Positions 17,127-25,539 of a DNA stretch of 35,690 bases are shown here, piece after piece. The notes under the pieces were generated by a model. The model worked only from the letters and a program-made list of their open reading frames with translations, was not told where the DNA came from and did no database searches. The translations under genes were made by a program, and so were the position numbers. The DNA lies in the NCBI GenBank assembly GCA_902606585.1, contig CACLGX010000017.1, positions 1 through 35,690 of the forward strand, in the 5' to 3' direction. This stretch comes from Paracoccaceae bacterium. GTDB lineage: Bacteria; Pseudomonadota; Alphaproteobacteria; Rhodobacterales; Rhodobacteraceae. The first letter of the stretch is position 1. Every line of letters begins with the position of its first letter.

Positions 17127-18497
17127 ATGGTTGATAGCTTAGAAAAAAAATTGGTTGAGTTTACCAATGGTCTTAATTTTAACGATATATCAGAAACTGC
17201 TATAACTGCTTCAAAAATGAGACTTCTTGATAGTGTAGGTGTAGCAATCGCTGCTTTTGATGCAAAGCCGTGTGAAATAGCACGAAGTTTGGCCTGTGAA
17301 GTAATTGGGCCAGATACTGCTCAAGTTTGGGGAACTGGGAAGTTTTCTTCTTTGGAGGACGTTGCTTTCGCAAATGGAGTTATGGTTCGTTATTTAGACC
17401 TAAACGACGCTTGGAGAACAAAAGATGCCCATCACCCTTCAGACTACCTACCAGCTATACTTTCTGTTTCTGAGTCGTTTGAGCTTTCAGGAAAGAAATT
17501 TATAACAGCGTTGACTGTCGCCTATGAAATAATGTGTCGCTTTACAGATAATGTGCCATTTAATGAAGCTGGCTGGGACCAGCCCGTTTCTGGATCAATT
17601 GCAACGGCATTGGCTGCTGGAAAGCTTATGGGTTTGACAAAAGATAAGCTGATGCACTCTATATCACTCGCGATAATACCTAACCTTAGCACCTATCAGA
17701 CTCGTGCCGGTGAGCTTTCCATGTGGAAAGGTTGCGCAGGTCCAAACGGAGCAAGGAATGGTATTTTTGCCGCGAGACTAGCAAGAGAGGGAATGTCTGG
17801 TCCTTTTAATGCATTTGAAGGAATATTTGGGGTATGGAACCAAACATTGAGTGGCAAGAAATTCGATATAAATTTACCAGATTTTACTGGTGCTTGGGAT
17901 TGGGGAATTGAGCAAACTAACATAAAAACTCATGCCGTTAGAGATAGCTGTCAGCTCCCAATATTTACTGCTATTGATCTTAAAGAAAAACTAAATGGAA
18001 AGAAAATAACAAGCCTCAATATCGACACGTATAAATCCGCGTGGGAAGGCGCCGCAAAAGATCCTGAACTTTGGGCCCCAAGAACTCGAGAGACTGCAGA
18101 TCACTCTATGTTATTTTCAGTTGCATGTGCCATTGCTGATGGGAAAGTTGTTCCGGACTCTTTTGAGAAAAAACGTTTTCTCGATGCAGATATAATAGAT
18201 ATTATAAAACGATGTGAGATAAATGTTTTAGACGAGTTTTCGAGGGCAACACCAGAAAAAAGGAATTGTCGAATAAGTGCTATAACAGAGGAGGGTGAAA
18301 AAGTTACAGCACATAGAATTGTTACTCTCGAGGAAATTAAACGGGGCATGCCAAAGGCGCAAGTTATAGACAAATTTAGAGAAAATACTGAGCGCTTTTT
18401 CAATACAGGGCAACAAAACAAAATTATAGATAAAGTTATAGATATTGATCAAAATCCAAATTTAAAATCATTCTCAGAAAATTTCCAATTTAACTAA
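17127..18497 (+). CDS. MmgE/PrpD family protein 2 (downstream partner of HyuAB)
   Basis: This is the second 456-residue MmgE/PrpD protein of the operon, clearly paralogous to the one at 11914-13284. Shared blocks are RYLDLND (88-94), HHPSD (102-106), the GWDQPVSG (149-156) with Gln where characterised 2-methylcitrate dehydratases have His, TYQTRAGELSMWKGC, IEQTNIK, VRDSCQLP and ELWAPRTRETADHSML. It differs by about eight extra residues before IEQTN (DFTGAWDWG) and in the residue after the D of RYLD.ND (W rather than H). Two diverged copies imply different substrates or a heteromer rather than dosage. It starts nine bases after HyuB and precedes the amidase by 15 bp. Confidence 0.85.
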   Translation: MVDSLEKKLVEFTNGLNFNDISETAITASKMRLLDSVGVAIAAFDAKPCEIARSLACEVIGPDTAQVWGTGKFSSLEDVAFANGVMVRYLDLNDAWRTKDAHHPSDYLPAILSVSESFELSGKKFITALTVAYEIMCRFTDNVPFNEAGWDQPVSGSIATALAAGKLMGLTKDKLMHSISLAIIPNLSTYQTRAGELSMWKGCAGPNGARNGIFAARLAREGMSGPFNAFEGIFGVWNQTLSGKKFDINLPDFTGAWDWGIEQTNIKTHAVRDSCQLPIFTAIDLKEKLNGKKITSLNIDTYKSAWEGAAKDPELWAPRTRETADHSMLFSVACAIADGKVVPDSFEKKRFLDADIIDIIKRCEINVLDEFSRATPEKRNCRISAITEEGEKVTAHRIVTLEEIKRGMPKAQVIDKFRENTERFFNTGQQNKIIDKVIDIDQNPNLKSFSENFQFN

Positions 18498-18512
18498 ATA
18501 AGAGCAAATTTT

Positions 18513-19826
18513 ATGTCACTTGAACCTTTCGAGCTAACTGCAGCTGAAGCTACAATCGCAATTAATAAGGGAAAATTAAATCCATTTGATTTAGCTCATT
18601 CTTGCATCGAAAGGTTTGAATTATGTGAACGGCAGGTGAGGGCCTATTCATACTTTGATAAAGAATTATTTCTTGGGCAAGTTAAGTCCCTTGGATCTGT
18701 AAAATCTCAACTTCACGGTTTACCTATCGCAGTTAAAGATATGATCGACACTGTTGATATGCCAACCCAATACAACAGCCCTATATATAAAGATCACCAG
18801 CCCAGCAAAGACGCAGCTATTGTTAGTATCCTTAAATCTCTTGGTGGAATTATATCAGGAAAAACAGACACGCATGAGTTTGCTGCAGGTGGAAAACTAC
18901 CCGCTACGACAAATCCCCATAATAAAGTACATACTGCTGGTGGCTCATCAAGTGGATCTGCTGCAGCTGTTGCCGCCGGAACGGCAATGCTTTCTATCGG
19001 AACTCAAACTGGCGGATCGGTACTTAGACCAGCCAGCTTTTGTGGGATTTTTGGAATGAAGCCAACATTTGGATCTGTTAGCCGTGAAGGTGCCAAATTT
19101 TATTCTGTTTCACTTGATACGATCGGATGGTTTGGCCGATCTGTTTCTGACCTTTCATTGATAGCTGAAAATGCTAGAGCGGTTCGTAAGCCCACCAAAT
19201 TGGCTCTAACAAAAAAAATCAAAAATTTTGCTATCTGTAAATTACCCAAAAGTAATTTAGCATCTGATTGTGCCAATAACGCTCTAGAAGAAGCAGCTAA
19301 ATTATTAATTAAATCTGGCCATAAAGTTGAAGAGCTTTCACTTCCTAAAACATTCGAAAATTTATACCAAACACAGTTAACCATTATGAAGGGAGAAGGC
19401 CGCACCTCTTTTTTAGCTGAATATCTTGAAAATTTCCATTTGCTGGCTGACGACTTCAAGAACAGAGTTGAGGACTCTAACAATATATCGTTCGAAAGTT
19501 TAAGAGATGCCTACGATCATGCTGCGGAATGCCGGAAAGAGTTTGATAACATAGCGAGTGATTTTGATGGTATAGTTTCTATTGGAGCACCTGGAATTGC
19601 TCCTGAGAGTTTAGACACAACAGGTGATGCTGTTTTCCAACGTATGTGGAGTGTTTTGCATGTACCGGCTATATCCTTGCCAGGTTTTTTTGGAGAAAAA
19701 GGACTTCCTGTCGGAGTGCAAATAGTAGCCCCCCGTTTCATGGACTCTAACCTTCTTGAAGCAGCAAACCAAGCTAGTATGGCTTTTAATTGCACAAAGG
19801 TTTTACCCATTCTTAATAGGCATTAG
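18513..19826 (+). CDS. Amidase signature family protein
   Basis: This 437-residue hydrolase of amide bonds has an intact Ser-cisSer-Lys triad: Lys75 (PIAVKDMID), the serine cluster at 145-147 in GGSSSGSAAAVAAG, and the nucleophile Ser169 in GTQTGGSVLRPA. Length fits stand-alone amidases (allophanate hydrolase, GatA and malonamidase relatives), and no GatB or GatC gene is near, so it is not tRNA amidotransferase. It is the last gene of the plus-strand operon and converges with dctM. It probably releases ammonia from an amide (or a carbamoyl group) in the product of HyuAB. The substrate is unknown. Confidence 0.88.
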   Translation: MSLEPFELTAAEATIAINKGKLNPFDLAHSCIERFELCERQVRAYSYFDKELFLGQVKSLGSVKSQLHGLPIAVKDMIDTVDMPTQYNSPIYKDHQPSKDAAIVSILKSLGGIISGKTDTHEFAAGGKLPATTNPHNKVHTAGGSSSGSAAAVAAGTAMLSIGTQTGGSVLRPASFCGIFGMKPTFGSVSREGAKFYSVSLDTIGWFGRSVSDLSLIAENARAVRKPTKLALTKKIKNFAICKLPKSNLASDCANNALEEAAKLLIKSGHKVEELSLPKTFENLYQTQLTIMKGEGRTSFLAEYLENFHLLADDFKNRVEDSNNISFESLRDAYDHAAECRKEFDNIASDFDGIVSIGAPGIAPESLDTTGDAVFQRMWSVLHVPAISLPGFFGEKGLPVGVQIVAPRFMDSNLLEAANQASMAFNCTKVLPILNRH

Positions 19827-19870
19827 CGGCTACAAACTCTCTGATATAATTCCGATTTTTGGTTCTCTAA

Positions 19871-21178
19871 CTAACTAATGCCTGCAAGCCTAGGTAAATA
19901 AAGTGTTACAGCTGGAACAAATGCTATAAGTGCCAGCACTATTAATTCTGCTATTAAAAACGGGATAACTGCTATTGCGGTTTTTTCAATTGACGTTTTT
20001 GCGATCGGCGCGACAATAAATAAAACAATACCTAAAGGTGGCGTAATTACGCCAAGCAAAAGCCCTACCATAAGAAAAACACCATATTGAATAGGATGCA
20101 TACCAAGGCCCTCTATAGCAATGGGCATAAGTAGTGGACCAAGGATTATCATATTGGCAACGGCATCCATAAAGGTTCCAACAAACAAGAAGAAAAGTAC
20201 AATTATTAGAAAAAGCAAAACTCGGTTGTCGGTTAGACTAAGAACCAATTCTAAAAGATCTTGAGGAAATTGATGAAAAATCAGTATCTGACCAAAAACT
20301 ATAGCCATTCCTACAATTATAAGGGAAGAGCCAGTTACTTTAGCTGTCCCCAACAAAGCGTTATAAAATTCTGACAAACTAAAGTTTCCGTTTATCGTAC
20401 CATAAATGAAACCCAAGATTATTGAATAAAGCGCGGCAATCGCCCCTGCTTCTGTAGGTGTCATAACACCGCCAAGAATGCCATACAGAATCAAAAATGG
20501 TATAACCAAAACAGGAAGAGCACCAAAAGTTTCTCTGGCGACGGGAACTACCCCTTCAAATCGATGGATTTCACCATAACCTCGAAAAAAAGAATATAGG
20601 AACGCTGTAATCATTAAGAAGATACCGACAAGAAGTCCTGGAATTATACCTGCTGCAAATAATCCTGAAATAGATATCTGCATGGACCCGCCAACGATTA
20701 TTAAAGGAATACTGGGTGGTATTATTGCACCTATAACAGCACTTGAACCTGTAACTGCAGCTGAAAAAGCGGCCGGATATCTTTCTCTAATCATAGCGGG
20801 AATCATTATTGGACCTATAGACGCTGCATCTGCAAGAACAGAGCCTGAAATGCCAGCAAAGAACATACTGGTCACAATATTAACATGAGCTAAGCCACCT
20901 TTGATCCAACCAACTAAAGCGCGTGCAACGTTTATCAGTTTCTGTGTTAGATTTAATCTATTTAATAGTTCACCGGTCAAAACGAACATTGGGAGTGCTA
21001 AAAGTGCAAAACTATCAATACCTCCGTACATTTGGGTCATCAAAATGAGAGGAGGAATGCGTGTCCCTGAAAAAAAGATAAAATATGTTGAGGCAAGACC
21101 AAGACTAAAAGCTACTGGGACACCAATCAAAAGAAAGCCAAAGAATGGCATAAAAAGATATGGTAAAACTAATTCCAT
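19871..21178 (-). CDS. dctM: TRAP transporter large permease, DctM family
   Basis: This 435-residue integral membrane protein with about twelve helices carries the sodium-coupled transport pathway of a TRAP system. DctM hallmarks include the N-terminal GVPVAFSLGLAS, DSFALLALPMFVLTGELL, the FAGISGSVLADAASIG motif, IGAIIPPSIPLIIVG, the second-half GGVMTPTEAGAIAALY and LGVITPPLGIVLFIVAPIA. It follows dctQ by 36 bp and is the last gene of the operon, converging with the amidase. Confidence 0.96.
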   Translation of the reverse strand: MELVLPYLFMPFFGFLLIGVPVAFSLGLASTYFIFFSGTRIPPLILMTQMYGGIDSFALLALPMFVLTGELLNRLNLTQKLINVARALVGWIKGGLAHVNIVTSMFFAGISGSVLADAASIGPIMIPAMIRERYPAAFSAAVTGSSAVIGAIIPPSIPLIIVGGSMQISISGLFAAGIIPGLLVGIFLMITAFLYSFFRGYGEIHRFEGVVPVARETFGALPVLVIPFLILYGILGGVMTPTEAGAIAALYSIILGFIYGTINGNFSLSEFYNALLGTAKVTGSSLIIVGMAIVFGQILIFHQFPQDLLELVLSLTDNRVLLFLIIVLFFLFVGTFMDAVANMIILGPLLMPIAIEGLGMHPIQYGVFLMVGLLLGVITPPLGIVLFIVAPIAKTSIEKTAIAVIPFLIAELIVLALIAFVPAVTLYLPRLAGIS

Positions 21179-21214
21179 TCTCTACTGAGCTTTCAGACTT
21201 TAACAAATTTCAAG

Positions 21215-21742
21215 TTAAACCGCGTCATGAGATCCATACTCTTCAAAACGCGCCCAGTCTTTTTTGAAAATAGCTTCTAGATCCTCTGCTATTGCTCCCA
21301 AAGTGATGACAATCATCATTGCACAGCCGATAGGAACTGACGCTTTAGCCCAAGCCGTGCTTACGCCTATATTGTGCGAAAAAGCATTAGAATTTCCGTT
21401 TACTATTCCCCAGCCATACCAACAGAGCACACACAAAAAAATCAAAACTAAAATTTTTGTAAATATAATAACTAGCGACCTTATTTTTATCGGAAGTAAT
21501 TTGACCGCTGTAGGAATATATATGTGTTCCCAGCGCCTGACAACTACAACTGAACCGATAAATACCATCCAAATCATAGCCCAAATCGATGCTTCCTCAG
21601 ACCATTGCAGTGAACTATTTAACACATACCGAAAAAAAACCTGCGAAGTCATAAAAACCAAAACACAGAGAACAAAAAACATAGAAACAAGCCGTGCGAC
21701 AAAGTCGACGGCTTGTGTAATTTTTTTAACTGTTTTTATCAT
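21215..21742 (-). CDS. dctQ: TRAP transporter small permease, DctQ family
   Basis: This 175-residue membrane protein has four predicted helices. The family motif SLQWSEEASIWAMIWMVFIGS (central segment, residues about 44-64) is clear, and a second half with WGWGIVNGNSNAF-like loop follows. It overlaps the dctP stop by four bases (ATGA). It stabilises or links the DctM transporter to the binding protein. The C-terminus (DWARFEEYGS) is cytoplasmic and unremarkable. Confidence 0.9.
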   Translation of the reverse strand: MIKTVKKITQAVDFVARLVSMFFVLCVLVFMTSQVFFRYVLNSSLQWSEEASIWAMIWMVFIGSVVVVRRWEHIYIPTAVKLLPIKIRSLVIIFTKILVLIFLCVLCWYGWGIVNGNSNAFSHNIGVSTAWAKASVPIGCAMMIVITLGAIAEDLEAIFKKDWARFEEYGSHDAV

Positions 21743-22761
21743 CCAGTGATCTCTTGAAGCCTCTTCAGTACGCTAGGATCTATTGAAGCTCCAACCTCAC
21801 TCCAGATGTCCTTACCAGCCTTTACCCACTCAGCTTTCTCAGATGCATTAGGTGTGTATATTTCCATACCTGCATCTATTAGCTTTTGAGTATACTCCGC
21901 TTCTAAAGCTTTATCTTGAGCGTTTGCATCATCTGCTGCTATTTGTGCAGCTTCCATAAATGCAGTCTGATATTCTGGTGGCATAGCATTCCAAGTATTT
22001 TTGTTCATTACCTGAAACTGAATAGCAAAAATTGAATCCACTTTCGTTGCATGCTTCAGAACTTCTTGGAAATTAAACTTGTATGTCCAGATTGGTTGCA
22101 CGTGAAATCCATCAACCACTCCATTTTTTATTGCCTCTTGTGTTTCAAAAAATGAAATTGGCGTTGGGTTTCCGTTCCAAGCTTTGAACAATGCCTGGCC
22201 GATAGGTGAGCGTGTCGATCGGAACTTTAATCCATTTACATCTGCAGGTGTTTTTAACGGCCGGTCATCATTCCAAAGTAACCTGAAACCACCAGCCCCA
22301 ACTGGAGGAAGAACCTTCAGTGTAGGAACAGCTGCTTCAAATTTCTCAGTTTGCTCCTTCCAGAGATCTGACTTGAACAATTTCATTGCAGCGTCCCAAC
22401 TTGGGACGGCATAAGGCAGGTCTGCAAATGCAAAACTATCGTCAAAAACAGAAAATTGAGCCGTGGCATTAGAAGAAATATCTACAAATCCATTTTGAAC
22501 ACTTTCTAGAACGTTTACGTCGTTACCAAGCGAGTTTGGTGGAAATACCTGTAAGTTCAGATCGAGTCCTGCATTTTTTTTCATCAACTCAGGAATTCGT
22601 GCAATTGATACGTTAGTTGGATCACCAGCTGGCGCATTCAGCGCAGCAACCATTGGTTTGTTAAACACAACGTTTGCGCTCAAAATAGACGGAGCTGCAA
22701 GCGTTCCAACCGCAGCAGCACCTGTTTTTAGTATAGCTCTTCTATTAAATTTACTCTTCAT
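21739..22761 (-). CDS. dctP: TRAP transporter substrate-binding protein, DctP family
   Basis: This 340-residue exported protein has a Tat-like leader (NRRAILKTGAAAVGTLAAPS, residues 6-25) and cleavage near residue 29. Mature-domain hallmarks include GLKFRSTRSPIG with Arg181, which in this family salt-bridges the substrate carboxylate, the E..EAIKNGVVDGF segment and the C-terminal helices rich in acidic/aromatic residues. This points to a carboxylic-acid ligand. The start ATG is preceded by GGGAGGA. It is the first gene of the dctPQM operon and diverges from the SDR at 22867. It is likely the uptake system for the substrate of the surrounding catabolic genes, by position only. Confidence 0.93.
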   Translation of the reverse strand: MKSKFNRRAILKTGAAAVGTLAAPSILSANVVFNKPMVAALNAPAGDPTNVSIARIPELMKKNAGLDLNLQVFPPNSLGNDVNVLESVQNGFVDISSNATAQFSVFDDSFAFADLPYAVPSWDAAMKLFKSDLWKEQTEKFEAAVPTLKVLPPVGAGGFRLLWNDDRPLKTPADVNGLKFRSTRSPIGQALFKAWNGNPTPISFFETQEAIKNGVVDGFHVQPIWTYKFNFQEVLKHATKVDSIFAIQFQVMNKNTWNAMPPEYQTAFMEAAQIAADDANAQDKALEAEYTQKLIDAGMEIYTPNASEKAEWVKAGKDIWSEVGASIDPSVLKRLQEITG

Positions 22762-22778
22762 AATTATCCTCCCAGTTT

Positions 22779-22792
22779 AGGCTAAAAAGCCT
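22779..22792. other. Small hairpin in the dctP leader
   Basis: AGGCT-AAAA-AGCCT forms a 5-bp stem with a 4-base loop about 17 bases upstream of the dctP start. In the minus-strand transcript it lies between the predicted promoter and the ribosome-binding site. It could influence translation or be an operator half-site. The element is short and function is a guess. Confidence 0.3.
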
Positions 22793-22802
22793 TATAAAAT
22801 AA

Positions 22803-22831
22803 AGTATACATTGACTTAGATAAATTGCTAA
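22803..22831 (-). promoter_or_regulatory. Predicted promoter for dctPQM
   Basis: On the minus strand there is TTAGCA (complement of 22826-22831), a 17-bp spacer and TATACT (complement of 22803-22808), the latter a 5/6 match to the -10 consensus. It would give a leader of roughly 35 bases before dctP. It overlaps the divergent promoter for the SDR at 22867, so both cannot be occupied by polymerase at once. Confidence 0.5.
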
Positions 22832-22840
22832 CCTTTTAAT
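22811..22840 (+). promoter_or_regulatory. Predicted promoter for the SDR at 22867
   Basis: TTGACT (22811-22816, 5/6), an 18-bp spacer and TTTAAT (22835-22840, 5/6) form a sigma70-type promoter, followed by a GGGGA ribosome-binding site at 22856-22860 and ATG at 22867. It is the best promoter match seen in the window. Confidence 0.6.
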
Positions 22841-22866
22841 AAATAGTTCATTTCTGGGGATCGTAA

Positions 22867-23637
22867 ATGACTAGATTGGAAAAAAAAGATTTCGATGGCC
22901 AGGTCGCGATTATAACTGGAGCTCAGCAGGGCATAGGTAAAGCAATTGCTGTCAAATTAGCATCAGAAGGAGCTGACATTGTAGTGAACTGGCTTGATGA
23001 CAAAGAAAAGGCATCGGAAGTTGCAGATTTAGTTACATCCCAGGGTCGAAAGGTTGTCATGTTTAAAGGTGATATTGGACAAAATGATCAGGCCAGAAAT
23101 TTAGTTTCAGTCACTATGAATGCATTTGGAAAAATAGATGTTTTAGTAAACAACGCCGGAATATATCCTCGAATTCCATTCTTTGATGTTACTGAAAAAG
23201 ATTGGAATAAAATAATTCAGACAAACCTAAAGGGAGCTTTTTTCTGCTCACAAATGGTTGCAAAAAAAATGCGTGATCTCGGAACGGGTGGAAATATTAT
23301 AAATATTTCTTCACAAGCGATCAGTGGTCTCGCCAAAGAAGGAAGTGTTTATTCAATAAGCAAAACCGCCCTAATAGGACTAACAAAAACACTTGCAATG
23401 GAGCTTGCTCCTAACCGAATAAGAGTGAATGCTATAGCACCTGGCCTAACTGATACTGATCAACCTCGTTTGGGATTAACTGAAACTGAAATATCCGATA
23501 GAGCAAATAATTCACCGCTTGGAAGAATAGTTTATCCTGAAGAGGTTGCAGAGTTAGCAGCCTTTTTAGCATCTAAAAAAGCTGCAATGATTACAGGACA
23601 AACTCACCATATTAATTCTGGCGCCTACCTGGCCTAA
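22867..23637 (+). CDS. Short-chain dehydrogenase/reductase (classical SDR)
   Basis: This 256-residue NAD(P)-dependent oxidoreductase has all classical SDR motifs: TGAQQGIGKA (cofactor loop), NNAGIYPR, NISSQAISG with the catalytic Ser, YSISK (the Tyr/Lys pair) and the C-terminal GQTHHINSGAYLA. It resembles FabG-like or sugar-alcohol dehydrogenases, but the true substrate cannot be told. It is a single-gene transcription unit facing the minus-strand SDR at 23659. Divergence from dctPQM suggests it oxidises the imported compound or an early intermediate. Confidence 0.88.
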   Translation: MTRLEKKDFDGQVAIITGAQQGIGKAIAVKLASEGADIVVNWLDDKEKASEVADLVTSQGRKVVMFKGDIGQNDQARNLVSVTMNAFGKIDVLVNNAGIYPRIPFFDVTEKDWNKIIQTNLKGAFFCSQMVAKKMRDLGTGGNIINISSQAISGLAKEGSVYSISKTALIGLTKTLAMELAPNRIRVNAIAPGLTDTDQPRLGLTETEISDRANNSPLGRIVYPEEVAELAAFLASKKAAMITGQTHHINSGAYLA

Positions 23638-23658
23638 TACCTATAAATTTTATATTTT

Positions 23659-24387
23659 CTATGCAACAACCCACCCCCCATCTATTCGTAAAACGGTACC
23701 TGTCGTAAAAGAAGATTCTTCAGAGAGGAGATATATAAAGCCATTTGCGACTTCCAAAACAGTACCAAAACGCTTCATTGCATGGCGGGCCTTACTTTTT
23801 AACTCAGTTTCTTTGGGGGAATGCGATCTATTAAGACTTTTTTTAAGAAGTGGCGTATCTATTGCTCCAGGCGCAATTACATTCACTCTTATGTTTTCTT
23901 CAACCAACTCCAAGGCAGCGGTTTTAGCTAAACTTACAACAGCACCCTTAGAGGCTATATAAGGTGCATTATTCATGCCGCCAGAAAAAGCTAGTTGCGA
24001 TGCCGTCATAACAACAGATGAGCTTTTAGTTCTCTTTAAATTCGGAAGAAGGGCAGTAAGCCATGTCCAATTTGATTTAATATTAACGTCAAAAATATCA
24101 TCCCAGTCTTGGCTTGTTCCTTGATCAATCGGAGTATGAGGCTTACTAATCCCAGCAATTAAAGCCAAACCGTGTAGTTCGTCGATACTCTGTATTACCG
24201 TTTCAATAGTGGTCTTAGACCGCACATCACCCTCAATTTTTTCAAACTTAGTTGGTTCGTTTTTGAAATCAGAGTCTACACCAATAACAAAAGCACCTTC
24301 ATTCAAAGCTAAATCACAAACAGCTTTTCCAATTCCAGATGCTGCTCCAGTAACAACTATTGTTTTTTTAGCTAATCTTTTCGCCAT
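23659..24387 (-). CDS. Short-chain dehydrogenase/reductase (classical SDR)
   Basis: This 242-residue SDR has the cofactor motif TGAASGIGKA, the catalytic serine in MTASQLAFSG, YIASK (Tyr/Lys pair) and the C-terminal FTTGTVLRIDGGWVV. The usual NNAG is AGIS, a tolerated variation. Its first codons overlap the 3' end of the CoA-transferase gene by 16 bp, so the two are co-transcribed (amidohydrolase, CoA-transferase, SDR). It ends 21 bp from the convergent SDR at 22867-23637. The substrate is unknown. Confidence 0.85.
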   Translation of the reverse strand: MAKRLAKKTIVVTGAASGIGKAVCDLALNEGAFVIGVDSDFKNEPTKFEKIEGDVRSKTTIETVIQSIDELHGLALIAGISKPHTPIDQGTSQDWDDIFDVNIKSNWTWLTALLPNLKRTKSSSVVMTASQLAFSGGMNNAPYIASKGAVVSLAKTAALELVEENIRVNVIAPGAIDTPLLKKSLNRSHSPKETELKSKARHAMKRFGTVLEVANGFIYLLSEESSFTTGTVLRIDGGWVVA

Positions 24388-25523
24388 GCTCGATTTTCAC
24401 TATCATTATGCTCGCCAAGTTCAGGTGCCGCCCTTAAATTCATATTTTGAATTTTACCTTTTTCCTTAATTGGTATTCTAGGAACCGCTAACTTTTTTCC
24501 TTCAACTTCAATGAAGTCAATTTGATTTTGGCTGATGACGTGTTCTGAATGGATCACTTCATCTATTGATAATATGGGGGCTGCTGGGACATCAGCATCA
24601 ACCAATTTTTGCAACCAAAAATCGCGTTTATTAAGCGATAATTTTTTATTTATAATTTTTGTCAACTCCGTCATATTAGAAGCGCGTTTAGAATTATCTG
24701 TAAACCGCTTATCGTTAGCCAGCTCCGCAGACCCGATAACTGAAATAAAATTTAACCAAAACTTTTCAGTTCCCACCGCAGCTATTACTATTGGCTTATC
24801 TTCTGTTTTAAAAACAGCATATGGAGCCAAAGCCGGGTGCCCAGACCCATGGGGTTTAGTTTTCCAGCCATCTAAACCAGAAAATGTTACCTCATCTCCA
24901 CATAAATGTATTTGTGAATCCAACATTGACACTTCATAGGCTCGTCCAAAGCCAGTTTTTTGAGCTTCTCGTACAGCCGCTAAAATAGCAATTGCCGCGT
25001 AAAGGCCGCCAGCTGTGTCCCCAAGATGAAAAGGTATATGAGCTGGACCTGTTTCTTCGTGACCATTAATAGAAAGACCACCACCAAGGGCTTGAACAAT
25101 TAAATCATATCCTGGGTTTTTTGACCAAGGGCTTGTTGTTCCAAATCCACTAAGCGAAATAGAAACTAATGTCGGCTTGTCCTGGGCAAGCTTTGAATGA
25201 TCAAGGCCAAATTTTTCCATTACACCAGGGCGAAAATTATCAAAGATCACATCTGAATTAAGAGAAATTTGCTTGGCTTTCTCCAGGCCGTGTTTATCCT
25301 TGAGGTCAAGAGTCACGCTTTTTTTTCCATGATTAAAAGTTTGAAATTGGGCACTCTGCCCCCCTACTGACGGCCCTACCTTATTTTTTCTAAGGGGATC
25401 GCCAGTCAATGGCTCTATTTTTAACACTTCAGCCCCAAGATCAGCTAATATCCCAGTTGCAAATGGTCCGGCAACAAACATTGAAAAGTCTGCGATTCTA
25501 AGACCATCCAAAGTCTTCAACAT
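24372..25523 (-). CDS. Class III (CaiB/BaiF-family) CoA-transferase
   Basis: This 383-residue protein is the second member of the family in the window. Conserved blocks: LRIADFSMFVAGPFATGILADLGAEVLKIEP at the N-terminus, FDNFRPGVMEKFG, LSGFGTTSPWS, PGYDLIVQALGG and the catalytic-aspartate motif HLGDTAGGLYAA. It is shorter than, and only distantly similar to, the 10704-11912 protein, so the two probably act on different acids. It follows the amidohydrolase by 16 bp and overlaps the SDR start. An AAGGA sits about 11 bases upstream of the ATG. Confidence 0.88.
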   Translation of the reverse strand: MLKTLDGLRIADFSMFVAGPFATGILADLGAEVLKIEPLTGDPLRKNKVGPSVGGQSAQFQTFNHGKKSVTLDLKDKHGLEKAKQISLNSDVIFDNFRPGVMEKFGLDHSKLAQDKPTLVSISLSGFGTTSPWSKNPGYDLIVQALGGGLSINGHEETGPAHIPFHLGDTAGGLYAAIAILAAVREAQKTGFGRAYEVSMLDSQIHLCGDEVTFSGLDGWKTKPHGSGHPALAPYAVFKTEDKPIVIAAVGTEKFWLNFISVIGSAELANDKRFTDNSKRASNMTELTKIINKKLSLNKRDFWLQKLVDADVPAAPILSIDEVIHSEHVISQNQIDFIEVEGKKLAVPRIPIKEKGKIQNMNLRAAPELGEHNDSENRAWRKD

Positions 25524-25539
25524 CTTAATTTTATCCTTT

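Noticed and set aside
11914-18497. Methylcitrate-cycle genes (prpD) from the MmgE/PrpD hits
   Set aside because: There is no prpB, prpC or acnD homologue nearby, and both paralogues flank hydantoinase subunits.
18513-19826. GatA subunit of tRNA amidotransferase
   Set aside because: The amidase signature fits, but no gatB or gatC is near and the gene is in a catabolic operon.
19818-19883. 9-base inverted repeat (AGGCATTAG / CTAATGCCT) at the convergent amidase and dctM ends
   Set aside because: The arms are about 48 bases apart and include the stop regions of both genes. It is too weak and too wide to call a terminator.
21264-21749. Plus-strand ORF of 161 codons
   Set aside because: It is the reverse complement of the dctQ gene, which has the family motif and operon context.
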